A stretch of DNA of 64,000 nucleotides from Kitasatospora sp. Root107 (GCF_001424875.1 NZ_LMCT01000072.1:177632-241631), one strand, 5' to 3'. Shown: positions 1 through 9,040, counted from the stretch's first letter. Notes: generated from the sequence alone by a model not told the origin. Numbers and translations are program-made.

Positions 1-3
1 GCG

Positions 4-741
4 CTAGACGTCCTTGCGGCTGAGGGACCGCCAGCCACCGTACAGGGCCAGGGCGGCCCAGGCCGCCATGATCAGCAAGCCGGTCCAGTGGCCGAACCAG
101 ATGTTCGGGTCGGTTTCCAGCCGGAAGGCGTACTGGCCGGCCCGGTCCGGCAGGAACTGGGCGACGGCGCGCACTCCCGGGATGGCGGCCAGCATCACGG
201 TGCCGAGGAAGACCATCGGGGCGAGCAGACCCATCGCGGCGGTGAGGTTGCGCAGCATCGCGGTGACGCCGAGGCAGAACAGCACCAGCAGTGGGCAGTA
301 CAGCACTCCCACGACGACGCTGCGGACCATGCCGGGGGCGCCGAAGTCGACACCGATCACGTCGTCCACCGCGAGCAGGCTCCCGGCCGTGCCGGCCAGG
401 CCGACCAGCAGGCCGACGCCGGTGCCGAGCAGGAGCTTGCCGCCGTACAGCAGGCCCCGCCGGGGGACGGCGGTGAGCGAGCTGCGGACGGTGCCGGAGT
501 TGTACTCCTGGCCGAGCAGCAGGACGCCGAAGCAGGCGAGCGGCACCTGACCGAAGTTGAAGCCGTAGTAGATCCCGATGGTCGGGTCCTCGGTCAGCGA
601 CGGGTCGATGTCCCCGTAGGCCAGGTGGACGGCCAGCGTGAGGCCGACGCTGAGCAGTACCGACAGCAGCGGGGTGAACCACTGCGAGCGCAGGGTGGTG
701 AACTTGGTCCACTCGGAGCGGAGCACGGTCACGGTGGTCAT
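4..741 (-). CDS. ABC-2 type transporter permease
   Basis: This is a membrane subunit of an ABC exporter, about 245 residues, with roughly six hydrophobic segments. The first follows a short charged N-terminus that begins MTTVTVLRSEWTKFTTLRSQ, a motif typical of ABC-2 permeases with the 'EWTKF.TLRS' amphipathic start. The ATG at 741 overlaps the stop of the upstream ATPase by 4 bases (ATGA), so the two are translationally coupled. A divergent histidine kinase/regulator pair lies next door, the usual arrangement for envelope-stress or antibiotic-efflux exporters. The substrate cannot be read from sequence. Confidence 0.9.
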   Translation of the reverse strand: MTTVTVLRSEWTKFTTLRSQWFTPLLSVLLSVGLTLAVHLAYGDIDPSLTEDPTIGIYYGFNFGQVPLACFGVLLLGQEYNSGTVRSSLTAVPRRGLLYGGKLLLGTGVGLLVGLAGTAGSLLAVDDVIGVDFGAPGMVRSVVVGVLYCPLLVLFCLGVTAMLRNLTAAMGLLAPMVFLGTVMLAAIPGVRAVAQFLPDRAGQYAFRLETDPNIWFGHWTGLLIMAAWAALALYGGWRSLSRKDV

Positions 742-1646
742 GCCGCCACCGCCCGGTACTCGACGCTGTCCGCCGTCATCCGCATGAAAGCCTCCTCCAG
801 AGAGTCCTGTTGAGCCGCGATCTCGTACAGCACCACGCGGTGGTCGGCCGCGAGGCGGGCGAACTCCTCGCCGGTCGCGCCGTGCACGTCCCAGGCCCCG
901 CCCTCGGCCGGTTCGGCGGTCAGCTCCGAACTCCGCAGCAGGTCGGCCAACTTGACCGGATCGACGGCCCGGACCCGGAGCCGGGGGCGGCCGTGCTCGG
1001 CGATGAAGTCCGCCGTGCTCGCGTCCGCCAGCAGCCGGCCCCGGCCGATCACCACCAGGTGATCCGCCGTCAGCGCCATCTCCGACATCAGGTGCGAGGA
1101 GACCAGCACCGCCCGGCCCTCGGCGGCCAGACCGCGCAGCAGGGTACGGATCCACCGGATGCCCTCCGGGTCCAGGCCGTTCACCGGCTCGTCCAGCATC
1201 AGCACCGGCGGGTCGCCGAGCAGCGCCGCCGCCACTCCGAGCCGCTGGCGCATCCCGAGCGAGAAGCCCTTCACCCGCTTGCGGGCCACCTCGCCGAGGC
1301 CGACCTGGGTCAGCACCTCGTCGACCCGGCGGTCCGGGATGCCGTTGCTGCGGGACAGGCAGAGCAGGTGGGCCCGGGCGGTGCGGCCGCCGTGCACGGC
1401 GTGGGCGTCGAGCAGTGCGCCCACCCGCCGTAGCGGGTCGGTCAGTTCGGCGTACGGGGTGCCGTCGATCAGGGCCTGCCCGGCGGTGGGCCGGTCCAGG
1501 CCGAGGATCATCCGCATGGTGGTGGTCTTGCCGGCGCCGTTCGGGCCGAGGAAACCGGTCACCTGGCTGGGGCGTACCTCGAAGCTGAGGCCGTCCACGG
1601 CGTGGGTCTCGCCGTAGCTCTTGCTCAGACCCTGGACTTGGATCAC
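738..1646 (-). CDS. ABC transporter ATP-binding protein
   Basis: The 302-residue ATPase powers the permease downstream. It has a Walker A GPNGAGKT at residues 34-41, a signature region FSLGMRQRLG in the middle and a Walker B ending MLDEPVNGLDP. The C-terminal third beyond the nucleotide-binding domain is of the type found in drug/bacitracin exporter ATPases (CcmA/NatA-like). It starts with GTG at 1646 behind an excellent AGGAGGAA ribosome site. It is transcribed divergently from the two-component system at 1748, which probably controls it. The specific substrate is unknown. Confidence 0.93.
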   Translation of the reverse strand: MIQVQGLSKSYGETHAVDGLSFEVRPSQVTGFLGPNGAGKTTTMRMILGLDRPTAGQALIDGTPYAELTDPLRRVGALLDAHAVHGGRTARAHLLCLSRSNGIPDRRVDEVLTQVGLGEVARKRVKGFSLGMRQRLGVAAALLGDPPVLMLDEPVNGLDPEGIRWIRTLLRGLAAEGRAVLVSSHLMSEMALTADHLVVIGRGRLLADASTADFIAEHGRPRLRVRAVDPVKLADLLRSSELTAEPAEGGAWDVHGATGEEFARLAADHRVVLYEIAAQQDSLEEAFMRMTADSVEYRAVAA

Positions 1647-1735
1647 GGCTTCCTCCTGTGTCGGTGGTTGATGGGCTCCATTCCACCGGGACCGGAGGTG
1701 CGGGGGATCCCGCCGGGGGTGGGGCGGTGAGCTGG

Positions 1736-1741
1736 CACGAT
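1736..1741 (+). promoter_or_regulatory. Candidate -10 element, leaderless kinase transcript
   Basis: CACGAT lies six bases before the GTG at 1748 and no Shine-Dalgarno sequence is present. This spacing is what leaderless actinobacterial messages show. It supports the 1748 start over in-frame upstream codons at 1658 and 1727. The intergenic gap with the divergent ABC ATPase (1647-1747) must hold both promoters. Confidence 0.4.
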
Positions 1742-1747
1742 GTGGGG

Positions 1748-2962
1748 GTGCCCAGGATCCTCGCGCCGCTGTTCGCCGCCGCCACCTACGCCCGCTGGCT
1801 GCACCTGCTGGTCGGGATGGTCTTCGCCGGAGTGGTGCTGATGGTCTACCCGGGCATCGAGGAGGGCCTTGGCGTGGCCGAACTCCTGGCCAGATGCGTG
1901 CTGTTGGACAGTCTGCTGCTCACCCTGATCGCGCTGCTCCCGGCCACCCGGCGGGCCGAGGGGGTGCAGGCCCGGCTGCTGCTGATGCCGGACCGGGAGG
2001 AGCGGATCGGCATCGCCTCGTCGACGAGTTGGGTCGACCGGCGGCGGACGGCCGGGTGGCTGATCGGGCGGGTCGGGCTCGGCACTCTGGTCGGCTACGT
2101 CTCGCTGTTCGGGATGACCGGTGTGGTGGTGCTGGTGACCGAGTCCTTCCAGGGACGGCGACCGGCGCTGTTGGGACTGGAACTCCCGGATGCCGTACCG
2201 GTGCTGGCGTACCCGCTGCTGGCGCCGGTGCTGCTGTTCCTGGTCGGCTGGCTGGTGGTCTGGGCCGGCCGGGCCCAACTGGCGCTAGCAGTCCGACTGT
2301 TGGGCGCATCACCGACGGAGCGGCTGGCCGAGGCCGAGCAGCGGGCCGAGCAGCTGCTGGAGCGCAACCGGCTGGCCCGGGAGCTGCACGACTCGATCGG
2401 CCACGCGCTGACGGTGACCGTGCTGCAGGCCGGGGCGGCCCGCGAGGTGGCCGATCCGGCCTTCGTGGCCAAGGCACTCGAGGTGATCGAGGAGACCGGG
2501 CGGCGGGCGATGGACGATCTGGAGCGGACCTTGGTGCTGCTCCGGGACAGTCCCGATGGCACGGCGGTGGAGCGGCCGGGTGTCGAGCAGCTGACCGGGC
2601 TGTTCGACACCGCGCGGGCGGCGGGCAGTCCGGTGGAGGCCCTGGTGGAGCTGCCGCCCGGCGCACTGCCCGGGGTGCTCTCCCGGGAGGCGTACCGGAT
2701 CGTCCAGGAGGCGGTGACCAACGCGCTCAAGCACGCGCCGGGGGAGCCGATCGCGGTCAGGATCACCGTCCGGGACGGGCAGTTGGCGCTGCGCTGCGCC
2801 AACGGGCGCTCGCCGCTGGGCGGTTCGCGCCGCAGCGGTGGAGGCAAGGGGCTGCGGGGGATACGGGAGCGGGCCGCACTGCTCGGTGGCGAGGCGGCGG
2901 CGGGCTGGGAGAGGGAGGAGTGGGTGCTGACGGTCCGGCTGCCACTACGGTTGGGCTCATGA
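1748..2962 (+). CDS. Two-component sensor histidine kinase (HisKA_3/NarL type)
   Basis: This is a membrane-bound sensor of about 404 residues. The N-terminal third has several hydrophobic segments. A HisKA_3 dimerisation box follows, with the phospho-acceptor in RELHDSIGHALTVTV, then a HATPase domain (N box VQEAVTNALKHA, G box GKGLRGIRERAALLGG). The start is uncertain: I prefer GTG 1748 (leaderless), but in-frame GTG 1727 and ATG 1658 are open. The stop overlaps the response regulator start by 4 bases. With the divergent ABC exporter it looks like an exporter-sensing system; the signal is unknown. Confidence 0.9.
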   Translation: MPRILAPLFAAATYARWLHLLVGMVFAGVVLMVYPGIEEGLGVAELLARCVLLDSLLLTLIALLPATRRAEGVQARLLLMPDREERIGIASSTSWVDRRRTAGWLIGRVGLGTLVGYVSLFGMTGVVVLVTESFQGRRPALLGLELPDAVPVLAYPLLAPVLLFLVGWLVVWAGRAQLALAVRLLGASPTERLAEAEQRAEQLLERNRLARELHDSIGHALTVTVLQAGAAREVADPAFVAKALEVIEETGRRAMDDLERTLVLLRDSPDGTAVERPGVEQLTGLFDTARAAGSPVEALVELPPGALPGVLSREAYRIVQEAVTNALKHAPGEPIAVRITVRDGQLALRCANGRSPLGGSRRSGGGKGLRGIRERAALLGGEAAAGWEREEWVLTVRLPLRLGS

Positions 2963-3603
2963 TCGACATCCTGCTGGTGGACGACGAGGAGCTGGTCCGG
3001 GCCGGGCTGCGGGCCGTGCTGGAGGCGCAGGGCGACCTGCGGGTGGTGGGCGAGGCGGCGGACGGCGCGGAGGCGATGACGCTGGCCCGTACGCTGCGGC
3101 CGGACGTGGTGCTGATGGACGTCCGGATGCCCGAGGTGGACGGCCTGACCGCGACCAAGGCGATCCTGGCGGCCAGTGCCGACCCGCCGAAGATCCTGGT
3201 GGTCACCACCTTCGAGAACGACGACTACGTCTACGAGGCACTGCGGGCGGGCGCCGACGGCTTCCTGCTCAAGCGCTCCCGCCCGGCCGAGATCGCGCAC
3301 GCGGTGCGGCTGGTCGCGGCCGGGGAGTCGCTGCTGTTCCCGGCCGCGATCCGGCGGCTGGCCGCCGAGCGGGCGAACCGGCCCGCCGAGCAGGCGATGG
3401 CCAGGGCCGGGCTGACGGAGCGTGAGACGGAGGTGCTGCGGCTGGTGGCCCAGGGGCTCTCCAACGGCGAGATCGCCGAGCAGCTCTTCCTCGGCGTGCA
3501 GACGGTGAAGACCCACGTCAGCAGCGTGCTCGGGAAGCTCGGCGCGCGGGACCGGACCCAGGCGGTGATCGCGGCGTACGAGTCCGGGTTCGTCCCCCGT
3601 TGA
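2959..3603 (+). CDS. LuxR/NarL-family response regulator
   Basis: This 214-residue regulator has an N-terminal receiver domain (acidic pair VDDEE, phospho-acceptor Asp in LMDVRMPEVDG, conserved Lys in FLLKRS) and a C-terminal GerE helix-turn-helix (LTERETEVLRLVAQGLSN, then GVQTVKTHVSSVLGKLGARD). It is the cognate partner of the kinase it overlaps (ATGA). By position it likely controls the divergent ABC exporter at 4-1646. Confidence 0.94.
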   Translation: MIDILLVDDEELVRAGLRAVLEAQGDLRVVGEAADGAEAMTLARTLRPDVVLMDVRMPEVDGLTATKAILAASADPPKILVVTTFENDDYVYEALRAGADGFLLKRSRPAEIAHAVRLVAAGESLLFPAAIRRLAAERANRPAEQAMARAGLTERETEVLRLVAQGLSNGEIAEQLFLGVQTVKTHVSSVLGKLGARDRTQAVIAAYESGFVPR

Positions 3604-3654
3604 CGGGCGCGCGCTACCGGGCTTTCGGCTGATCAACTGTTAGTTCTTGTTCGT

Positions 3655-4743
3655 ATGAGACGTCATACCGTAGTGCTGAGCTGTGTGGCCGTGCTGTCGG
3701 CCGGTCTCGGCTCGCTCGCGCTGACCGGGCCGCCGGCCGCCGTCGCGCCCGATGCGTTGGCCAGCTCCCAGCTGGTGCAGCTGCGGAACCAGTCGGTGCC
3801 CGCGATCGGGCTCGACGCCTTCACCGGGACGTACGGGGAGGCGGACAGCACCGCGATCGGCGACACCGACAGCGGTGACTTCAGTGACCCGGACGGGGTG
3901 CTGAACCTGGTCACCATCGCGACCGAGGTGGTGCGGACCGACGCGGCGGACTCCAAGTACTACGGGCAGGCCCAGCTCACCGACCTGGTGGTGCACTTCC
4001 GGACCAAGCAGCTGGTCGAGCTCCGGTCGACCGGTGGCAGCGGGGTGGCGGCGCTCGACTCGTACGCGGAGTGTGTGCCGCCGCCGATCGGTCCGTTCGG
4101 GCTGGCGTACAACCGGACCAACGGGGGCCAGATCACCGTGCTCGGGCAGGTGGTGCCGGTCGGCACCACGACGCTGGCGATCACCGGGGCAGACCTGGAC
4201 GTGCCGACCATCGGGGCCAGCACGCTCACCGTGGTGGTGACACCGCATCAGGACCCGGCGTCCCAGATCGCGCAGGCGACGGCGGAGGCGTGGCTGGACA
4301 TCCAGGTCTCCGGCACGCTCAACGACACCGGGGGCAGTCAGGTCTACCAGGGCGAGATCTCGTCGATGCGGCTGGGCGAGGTGCACGCGCGGTGCGATGC
4401 CGCTCCGCCGACGCCTACACCCACCCCGACTCCGACCCCAACACCGACCCCGACCCCGACCCCAACCCCGACGCCCACGCCGACACCGACTCCCACGCCG
4501 AGTCCGTCCCCGAGCGTGACCCCGACGGAGAGCATGGCGCCGAGTCCGTCCCCGAGCGGTACGTCACCCGCACCGGTCCCGCCGCCGGACGGCGGTAGCG
4601 GTGGCGGGCCAGAGCATCACGGATGCCGGACTCGACCTGGCCCCCGGCGAACTGCTCGCCGGTACGGGCGTCGTGCTGGTGCTGGCCGGTCGCCGCCTGC
4701 GGCGCTGAAACCGGGTCAGGCCAGGTCAGGTCAGGCCGGGTAG
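3655..4743 (+). CDS. Secreted Pro-Thr repeat protein, C-terminus apparently frameshifted
   Basis: The open frame gives 362 residues: a signal peptide (residues 1-31, MRRHTVV... to AAVA), a globular region of about 220 residues of unknown fold, a Pro-Thr repeat linker of about 45 residues, then a Ser/Pro tail. After about base 4600 the frame becomes a low-quality Arg/Gly/Pro stretch. The +1 frame from about 4613 to a TGA at 4706-4708 instead encodes a short linker, a hydrophobic segment (ELLAGTGVVLVLAG) and a basic end (RRLRR), a classic C-terminal membrane anchor. A single-base indel in the G/C run at 4590-4612 therefore probably hides the true end at 4708. The function is unknown. Confidence 0.75.
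   Translation: MRRHTVVLSCVAVLSAGLGSLALTGPPAAVAPDALASSQLVQLRNQSVPAIGLDAFTGTYGEADSTAIGDTDSGDFSDPDGVLNLVTIATEVVRTDAADSKYYGQAQLTDLVVHFRTKQLVELRSTGGSGVAALDSYAECVPPPIGPFGLAYNRTNGGQITVLGQVVPVGTTTLAITGADLDVPTIGASTLTVVVTPHQDPASQIAQATAEAWLDIQVSGTLNDTGGSQVYQGEISSMRLGEVHARCDAAPPTPTPTPTPTPTPTPTPTPTPTPTPTPTPTPSPSPSVTPTESMAPSPSPSGTSPAPVPPPDGGSGGGPEHHGCRTRPGPRRTARRYGRRAGAGRSPPAALKPGQARSGQAG
4408..4500 (+). repeat. Tandem Pro-Thr coding repeat
   Basis: A degenerate hexanucleotide repeat (units such as CCGACC, CCGACT, CCAACC) encodes an alternating Pro-Thr linker in the secreted protein. It is a slippage-prone, length-variable spacer of the kind that separates an exported domain from its wall or membrane anchor. 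It is not a CRISPR array: there are no spacers. Confidence 0.85.
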
Positions 4744-5810
4744 GCGTGGGTCTGGGTCGCCTTGACGGCGGCCCAGACCAGGCTGCCCGGTGCGAGGTCG
4801 AGCTCGGCGGCGGCGGCCGGGGTCAGGTCGGCGGCCATCGGGAGCGGGCCGGTCAGGTCGACCCGGACCTGGTCGCCGTGCAGGTCGAGTCCGGCGACCT
4901 CCAGCTGCCAGACGTTGCGGGCGCTGGAGTCGGGCCGGGTGCGGTGCAGTGTGACGGCGGCGGGCGGGAAGGCCACGAAGGCGGGGCCGGTCAGGTCCTC
5001 GGTGGTGGTGAGCACCGGGCCGCCGTCCGGGAGGGTGACGGTGTGTCCGGTGGCGGTGCCCTGGTAGAGGTTGAGGCCGACCAGCCGGGCGATGTAGTCG
5101 GTGCGCGGGTGCCGGGCGATCTCGGCCGGGGTGCCGGACTGGACCTCGCGGCCGTCCTCGATCACCACCAGCCGGTCGGCGAGCACCATGGCGTCCAGCG
5201 GGTCGTGCGTGACCAGCACCGCGACCGCCTCGAACTCGCGGAGGTGGCGGCGGAGTTGTGCGCGGACGTCCAGCCGGGTGCGGGCGTCCAGCGCGGCGAG
5301 CGGTTCGTCCAGCAGCAGCAGCCGGGGGTGCACGGCGAGCGCGCGGGCCAGCGCGACCCGCTGGGCCTGGCCGCCGGAGAGCGCGCCGGGCCGGGCCTGG
5401 GCGTGCTCGGCCAGGCCCATCCGCTTCAGCCAGGGCAGCGCGGCCTCCCGCGAGGCGCGCCGGCCGAGGCCTCGGCAGCGCGGCCCGAAGGCGACGTTGT
5501 CCAGCGCGGACAGGTGCGGGAAGAGCAGGTAGTCCTGGAACACCACGCCGACCGGCCGCTCCTCGGCGGGCGTGTGCACACTCGTACCGGGATCCTCCAG
5601 GGTGACGCCGTCGAGCCGGAGGTGACCGTCCGTCAGCGGGAGCAGCCCGGCCAGCGCCCGGAGCGCGGTGGACTTGCCCGCGCCGTTCGGGCCGAGCAGG
5701 GCGATCACCTCGCCGGGTGCGGCCCGCAGTTCGAGGTCGAGCCGGAAGCCCGAGCGGGTGGCGTGGCTGGTACGTTCGACCACCAGGCGGGCATCGAGCG
5801 AGCTGCTCAT
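4731..5810 (-). CDS. modC: Molybdate ABC transporter ATP-binding protein
   Basis: This 359-residue ATPase of the molybdate/sulfate importer class has a Walker A LLGPNGAGKST, a signature LSGGQAQRVALARAL and a Walker B LLLLDEPLAALDART. The C-terminal roughly 110 residues form a TOBE-type oxyanion-sensing domain, as in ModC. It is the last gene of a modA-modB-modC operon, 25 bases after modB. Assignment to molybdate rather than sulfate or tungstate rests on the neighbouring ModA-type binding protein. Confidence 0.93.
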   Translation of the reverse strand: MSSSLDARLVVERTSHATRSGFRLDLELRAAPGEVIALLGPNGAGKSTALRALAGLLPLTDGHLRLDGVTLEDPGTSVHTPAEERPVGVVFQDYLLFPHLSALDNVAFGPRCRGLGRRASREAALPWLKRMGLAEHAQARPGALSGGQAQRVALARALAVHPRLLLLDEPLAALDARTRLDVRAQLRRHLREFEAVAVLVTHDPLDAMVLADRLVVIEDGREVQSGTPAEIARHPRTDYIARLVGLNLYQGTATGHTVTLPDGGPVLTTTEDLTGPAFVAFPPAAVTLHRTRPDSSARNVWQLEVAGLDLHGDQVRVDLTGPLPMAADLTPAAAAELDLAPGSLVWAAVKATQTHAYPA

Positions 5811-5835
5811 CGGGGCGCTCCGGGTGTGTGCGTGG

Positions 5836-6636
5836 TCACGGGCCGGACATCCACCGGCCGCGCAGGCCGGCCAGCACGGTGATGGAGACCGCGAGCAGCA
5901 CCAGGCTGAGCGCGATCGCCGCCTCCGGGTCGGACTCCATCGCCAGGTAGACCGCCAGCGGCATGGTCTGGGTCTGGCCCGGGAAGTTGCCCGCGAAGGT
6001 GATGGTGGCGCCGAACTCGCCCAGCGCCCGGGCCCAGGCGAGTACCGAGCCGGCCGCGATGCCCGGGGCGATCAGCGGCAGGGTGACCCGGCGGAACGCG
6101 GTCAGCCGGGAGGCGCCGAGGGTGGCGGCGGCCTCCTCGTACCGGGGATCGGCGGCCCGCAGCGCGCCCTCGACGCTGATCACCAGGAACGGCATCGCGA
6201 CGAACGCCTCGGCCAGCACCACCCCTGAGGTGTGGAACGGCAGGGTGATCCCGAAGGCCGAGTCCAGCCACCGCCCGGCGATGCCGTTGCGGCCGAGCAG
6301 CAGCAGCAGGGCCACCCCGCCGACCACCGGCGGCAGCACCAGCGGCAGGGTGACCAGTGCCCGGACCAGCCGCCGCCCGGGGAACTCCGTCCTGGCCAGC
6401 AGCCAGGCCAGCGGCACCCCGAGCACCAGCGACAGGGCGGTGGCCGCCGTCGCGCAGACCAGCGAGAGCCGCAGCGCCTCCCAGACCTCGGGGCTGGTGA
6501 GCTGCGCCGGCAGATCACTCCACGGGGCCCGGATCAGCAGCCCGACCAGCGGCAGCACCAGGAAGGCGAGGCCGAGCAGGGCGGGCAGCAGGAGCGCGAA
6601 CGGTGCCCGCCGGTGCGCGGGCCGTGCGGGTGTCAC
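5836..6636 (-). CDS. modB: Molybdate ABC transporter permease
   Basis: This inner-membrane permease of 266 residues has about six transmembrane segments. It carries the binding-protein-dependent transport signature around EEAAATLGASRLTAFRRVTLPLIAPG, whose EAA loop docks on ModC. The start is GTG 6636, which overlaps the modA stop by 4 bases (GTGA). A much longer open frame upstream is only an antisense-like extension. It works with ModA (capture) and ModC (ATP hydrolysis) to bring in molybdate for molybdoenzymes. Confidence 0.93.
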   Translation of the reverse strand: MTPARPAHRRAPFALLLPALLGLAFLVLPLVGLLIRAPWSDLPAQLTSPEVWEALRLSLVCATAATALSLVLGVPLAWLLARTEFPGRRLVRALVTLPLVLPPVVGGVALLLLLGRNGIAGRWLDSAFGITLPFHTSGVVLAEAFVAMPFLVISVEGALRAADPRYEEAAATLGASRLTAFRRVTLPLIAPGIAAGSVLAWARALGEFGATITFAGNFPGQTQTMPLAVYLAMESDPEAAIALSLVLLAVSITVLAGLRGRWMSGP

Positions 6637-7430
6637 GGCGTCTGGAAGCCCGCCGCGGTGAGCACCCGGCGGGCGTCGGCGGACTGGATGTAGGCGGTGA
6701 AGGCGGCGGCACCGTCGGCGTTGGGGGCCTTGGTCAGCGCGGCGATCGGGTAGTCGTTGACGGCCTTGGCGGCCTCGGGGAAGTCCACGCCGTCGATCTT
6801 CGCAGCATCGGCGATCACATCGGTCCTGTACACGAGCGAGGCGTCCACCTCGCCGAGCTCGACCTTGGTCAGTGCGCCCTTGACGTCCTGCTCCAGGGTG
6901 ACCGGGGTCAGGTTGACCTCGCCCGCCTTGAGGGCGTCCACGGCGGCGGCGCCGCACGGCACCTCCTTTGCGCAGAGCGCGACCTTGAGCCCGTTGCCCG
7001 CCAGGTCCTTGAGCGCGGCGATGTGCTTGGGGTTGCCCTTGGGCACCGCGATGGTGAGGGTGTTGCGGACGAAGACCTTGGAGTCGGCGGCGGCCTTGGC
7101 GTCGGTGACGGTCTTCATGGTCTTCGGGCTGGCCGCCGCGAACACGTCGGCGGGGGCGCCCGAGACGATGCTCTGGGCCAGGGCGGAGCTGCCGCCGAAG
7201 TTGAACTTCACGGTGACGCCCGGGTAGGCGGTCTCGAACTTCTTACCCAGCTCGGTGAAGCTCGCCTTCAGCGAGGCGGCGGCGAAGACGGTGACTGTGC
7301 CGGAGAGCTTGGGGGCACCGGAGGCCGAGGAGGACGCGGAGGGGGAGTCGGAGCTGCTGCACGCGGTCAGCCCGGCGGCCAGCGCGAATGCGGTGGCGGC
7401 CAGGACGGTGCGGCGGACGGTGATGGACAT
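6633..7430 (-). CDS. modA: Molybdate-binding lipoprotein
   Basis: This is the extracellular substrate-binding lipoprotein of the molybdate importer, 265 residues. The signal peptide ends in a lipobox LTAC at residues 21-24, followed by a Ser-rich linker. The mature domain has the ModA hallmarks VFAAASLKASF near its start, FGGSSALAQSI and GAPADVFAAAS, the loops that bind the oxyanion through Ser and backbone amides. It is the first gene of the operon. The 211-base gap upstream is shared with a divergent P450; an AT-rich CATTATGAT on the minus strand near 7465 could be its -10. Confidence 0.93.
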   Translation of the reverse strand: MSITVRRTVLAATAFALAAGLTACSSSDSPSASSSASGAPKLSGTVTVFAAASLKASFTELGKKFETAYPGVTVKFNFGGSSALAQSIVSGAPADVFAAASPKTMKTVTDAKAAADSKVFVRNTLTIAVPKGNPKHIAALKDLAGNGLKVALCAKEVPCGAAAVDALKAGEVNLTPVTLEQDVKGALTKVELGEVDASLVYRTDVIADAAKIDGVDFPEAAKAVNDYPIAALTKAPNADGAAAFTAYIQSADARRVLTAAGFQTP

Positions 7431-7641
7431 GCGGGCGGTCCCCTCTTACTTCCGGTGAGGCGATCATAATGTCGCACGTACGGGCAGAAAATCCCCTGTC
7501 TCATCGCACGGGCCAGGGGGAAGGTCGGAACGGGCCAGCATGTGCGAAGCGACCAGCGGGAAGTTCCGGCCCTTCTGTGCTGACGAGGGGTCAGCTAGTT
7601 TGGTGGGACACGCACAAGTCTTCCGTGACCAGGGGGTTTCC

Positions 7642-8997
7642 TTGCCGACCACTCAGATACCCGGCCCGCCCGGTGTCCCGCTGCTGGGCTCGATGTTCGA
7701 CCTGAAGCGCGACCCGCTGGGCACCTACCTGAGTGCCCAGCGCGAGTACGGCGACGTGGTGCGGTTCACCGCCGGGCCGCCCGGGCTGCGGGTGGAGCTC
7801 TTCGGCATCTACTCGCCGGAGGGGGCGCAGCAGGTGCTGGCCACCCAGGCGGCCAACTTCCGCAAGGAGAACACCTTCTACGAGGAGATCCGGCAGAGCT
7901 TCGGCAACGGCCTGCTGACCTCGCAGGACGCCGACTACCAGCGCCAGCGCCGGCTGATCCAGCCGCTCTTCACCCGCCGCCGGGTGGACGGCTACGCCGA
8001 GGCGATCGCGGTGGAGACCGAGCTGATGGTCGAGCGCTGGGCCGCCGAGCCGAGCGGCACGGTGGACGCGGTGGACGAGATGTCCCGGTACGCGCTGCGG
8101 GCGGTGGCCCGGATCCTGTTCGGCGCCGACCTGGATGCCGCGCTGGACTCGGTCCGGGTGAACTTCCCGGTGATCAACCACTACGTGACCGCCCGGGGCT
8201 TCCAGCCCAAGCGCATCCCGCGCAGCTGGCCGACGCCGACCAACAAGCAGGCGGCGGCTGCCGAGCGGGCCCTGTTCGCGGTCTGCGACGCCATCATCGC
8301 GTCGCGCGGCACGGCCGCTGACCAGGCCGAGGACCTGCTCGGCCTGCTGGCCGCCGCCCGGGACGAGGACGGCGCGCAGCTGGACCCGACCGAGCTCCGT
8401 GAGCAGGTGTTGATCTTCCTGCTGGCCGGCCACGAGACCACCGCCACCTCGCTGACCTTCGCCCTGCACCTGCTCGGTCACTACCCCGAGGTGCAGCGCC
8501 GGGTCCGCGAGGAGCTGGACGCGGTGTTCGCCGACGGGCACCGGCCGACCGCCGCCGACTACAACGAGCTGCCGTACCTGACCATGGTGCTCAAGGAGGC
8601 GATGCGGCTCTACCCCGCCGCCCCGGCGATCGGCCGCCTCGCGGTCGCGGACTGCGTGATCGGCGACACCGTGATCCCGGCCGGGGCCAACGTGATGGTC
8701 GCCCCGTACGTGGTGCACCGGCACGCCGGGCACTGGAAGGACCCGGAGAGCTTCGACCCCGAGCGCTTCGCGCCGGAGGCGGAGGCCGCCCGGCACCGGT
8801 ACGCCTGGTTCCCGTTCGGCGGTGGGCCGCGGGCCTGCATCGGTCAGCACTTCTCGATGCTGGAGTCGGTGCTCGGTCTGGCCGGCGTACTGCGGGCCTT
8901 CGAGGTGGAGGCGCTGGACGCCCGCGAGGTGCCGCTGACCCACGGCATCACGCTGGAGGCCGTCGGCCCGGTCCGGATCAGGCTGACCCGACGTTAG
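7642..8997 (+). CDS. Cytochrome P450
   Basis: This is a heme monooxygenase of about 451 residues, with the Pro-rich start IPGPPGVPLLGS of membrane-type or CYP4/CYP102-like P450s. It shows the I-helix AGHETT (about residue 262), ExxR in KEAMRLYP (about 318) and the heme loop FGGGPRACIG with its Cys ligand near 398. The start is best placed at TTG 7642, six bases after AGGGGG (7631-7636). The 34 codons upstream to an ATG at 7540 lack family character. No dedicated ferredoxin lies nearby. Fatty-acid or lipid hydroxylation is plausible, but the substrate is unknown. Confidence 0.92.
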   Translation: MPTTQIPGPPGVPLLGSMFDLKRDPLGTYLSAQREYGDVVRFTAGPPGLRVELFGIYSPEGAQQVLATQAANFRKENTFYEEIRQSFGNGLLTSQDADYQRQRRLIQPLFTRRRVDGYAEAIAVETELMVERWAAEPSGTVDAVDEMSRYALRAVARILFGADLDAALDSVRVNFPVINHYVTARGFQPKRIPRSWPTPTNKQAAAAERALFAVCDAIIASRGTAADQAEDLLGLLAAARDEDGAQLDPTELREQVLIFLLAGHETTATSLTFALHLLGHYPEVQRRVREELDAVFADGHRPTAADYNELPYLTMVLKEAMRLYPAAPAIGRLAVADCVIGDTVIPAGANVMVAPYVVHRHAGHWKDPESFDPERFAPEAEAARHRYAWFPFGGGPRACIGQHFSMLESVLGLAGVLRAFEVEALDAREVPLTHGITLEAVGPVRIRLTRR

Positions 8998-9001
8998 GTG
9001 A

Positions 9002-9031
9002 TCGGGCCGCCCGTGGATGCGGGCGGCCCGA
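9002..9031. terminator. Bidirectional terminator between P450 and GH74 gene
   Basis: A perfect 12-base-pair inverted repeat (arms 9002-9013 and 9020-9031, loop TGGATG) starts five bases after the P450 stop and ends ten bases before the end of the convergent GH74 gene. The stem is entirely G/C-rich apart from its closing T-A pair. There is no strong T-run, as is usual in streptomycetes. Confidence 0.8.
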
Positions 9032-9040
9032 CCGGTGGTG

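Noticed and set aside
4408..4500. Possible CRISPR-like array
   Set aside because: The short units are a coding Pro-Thr repeat without spacers or cas genes.
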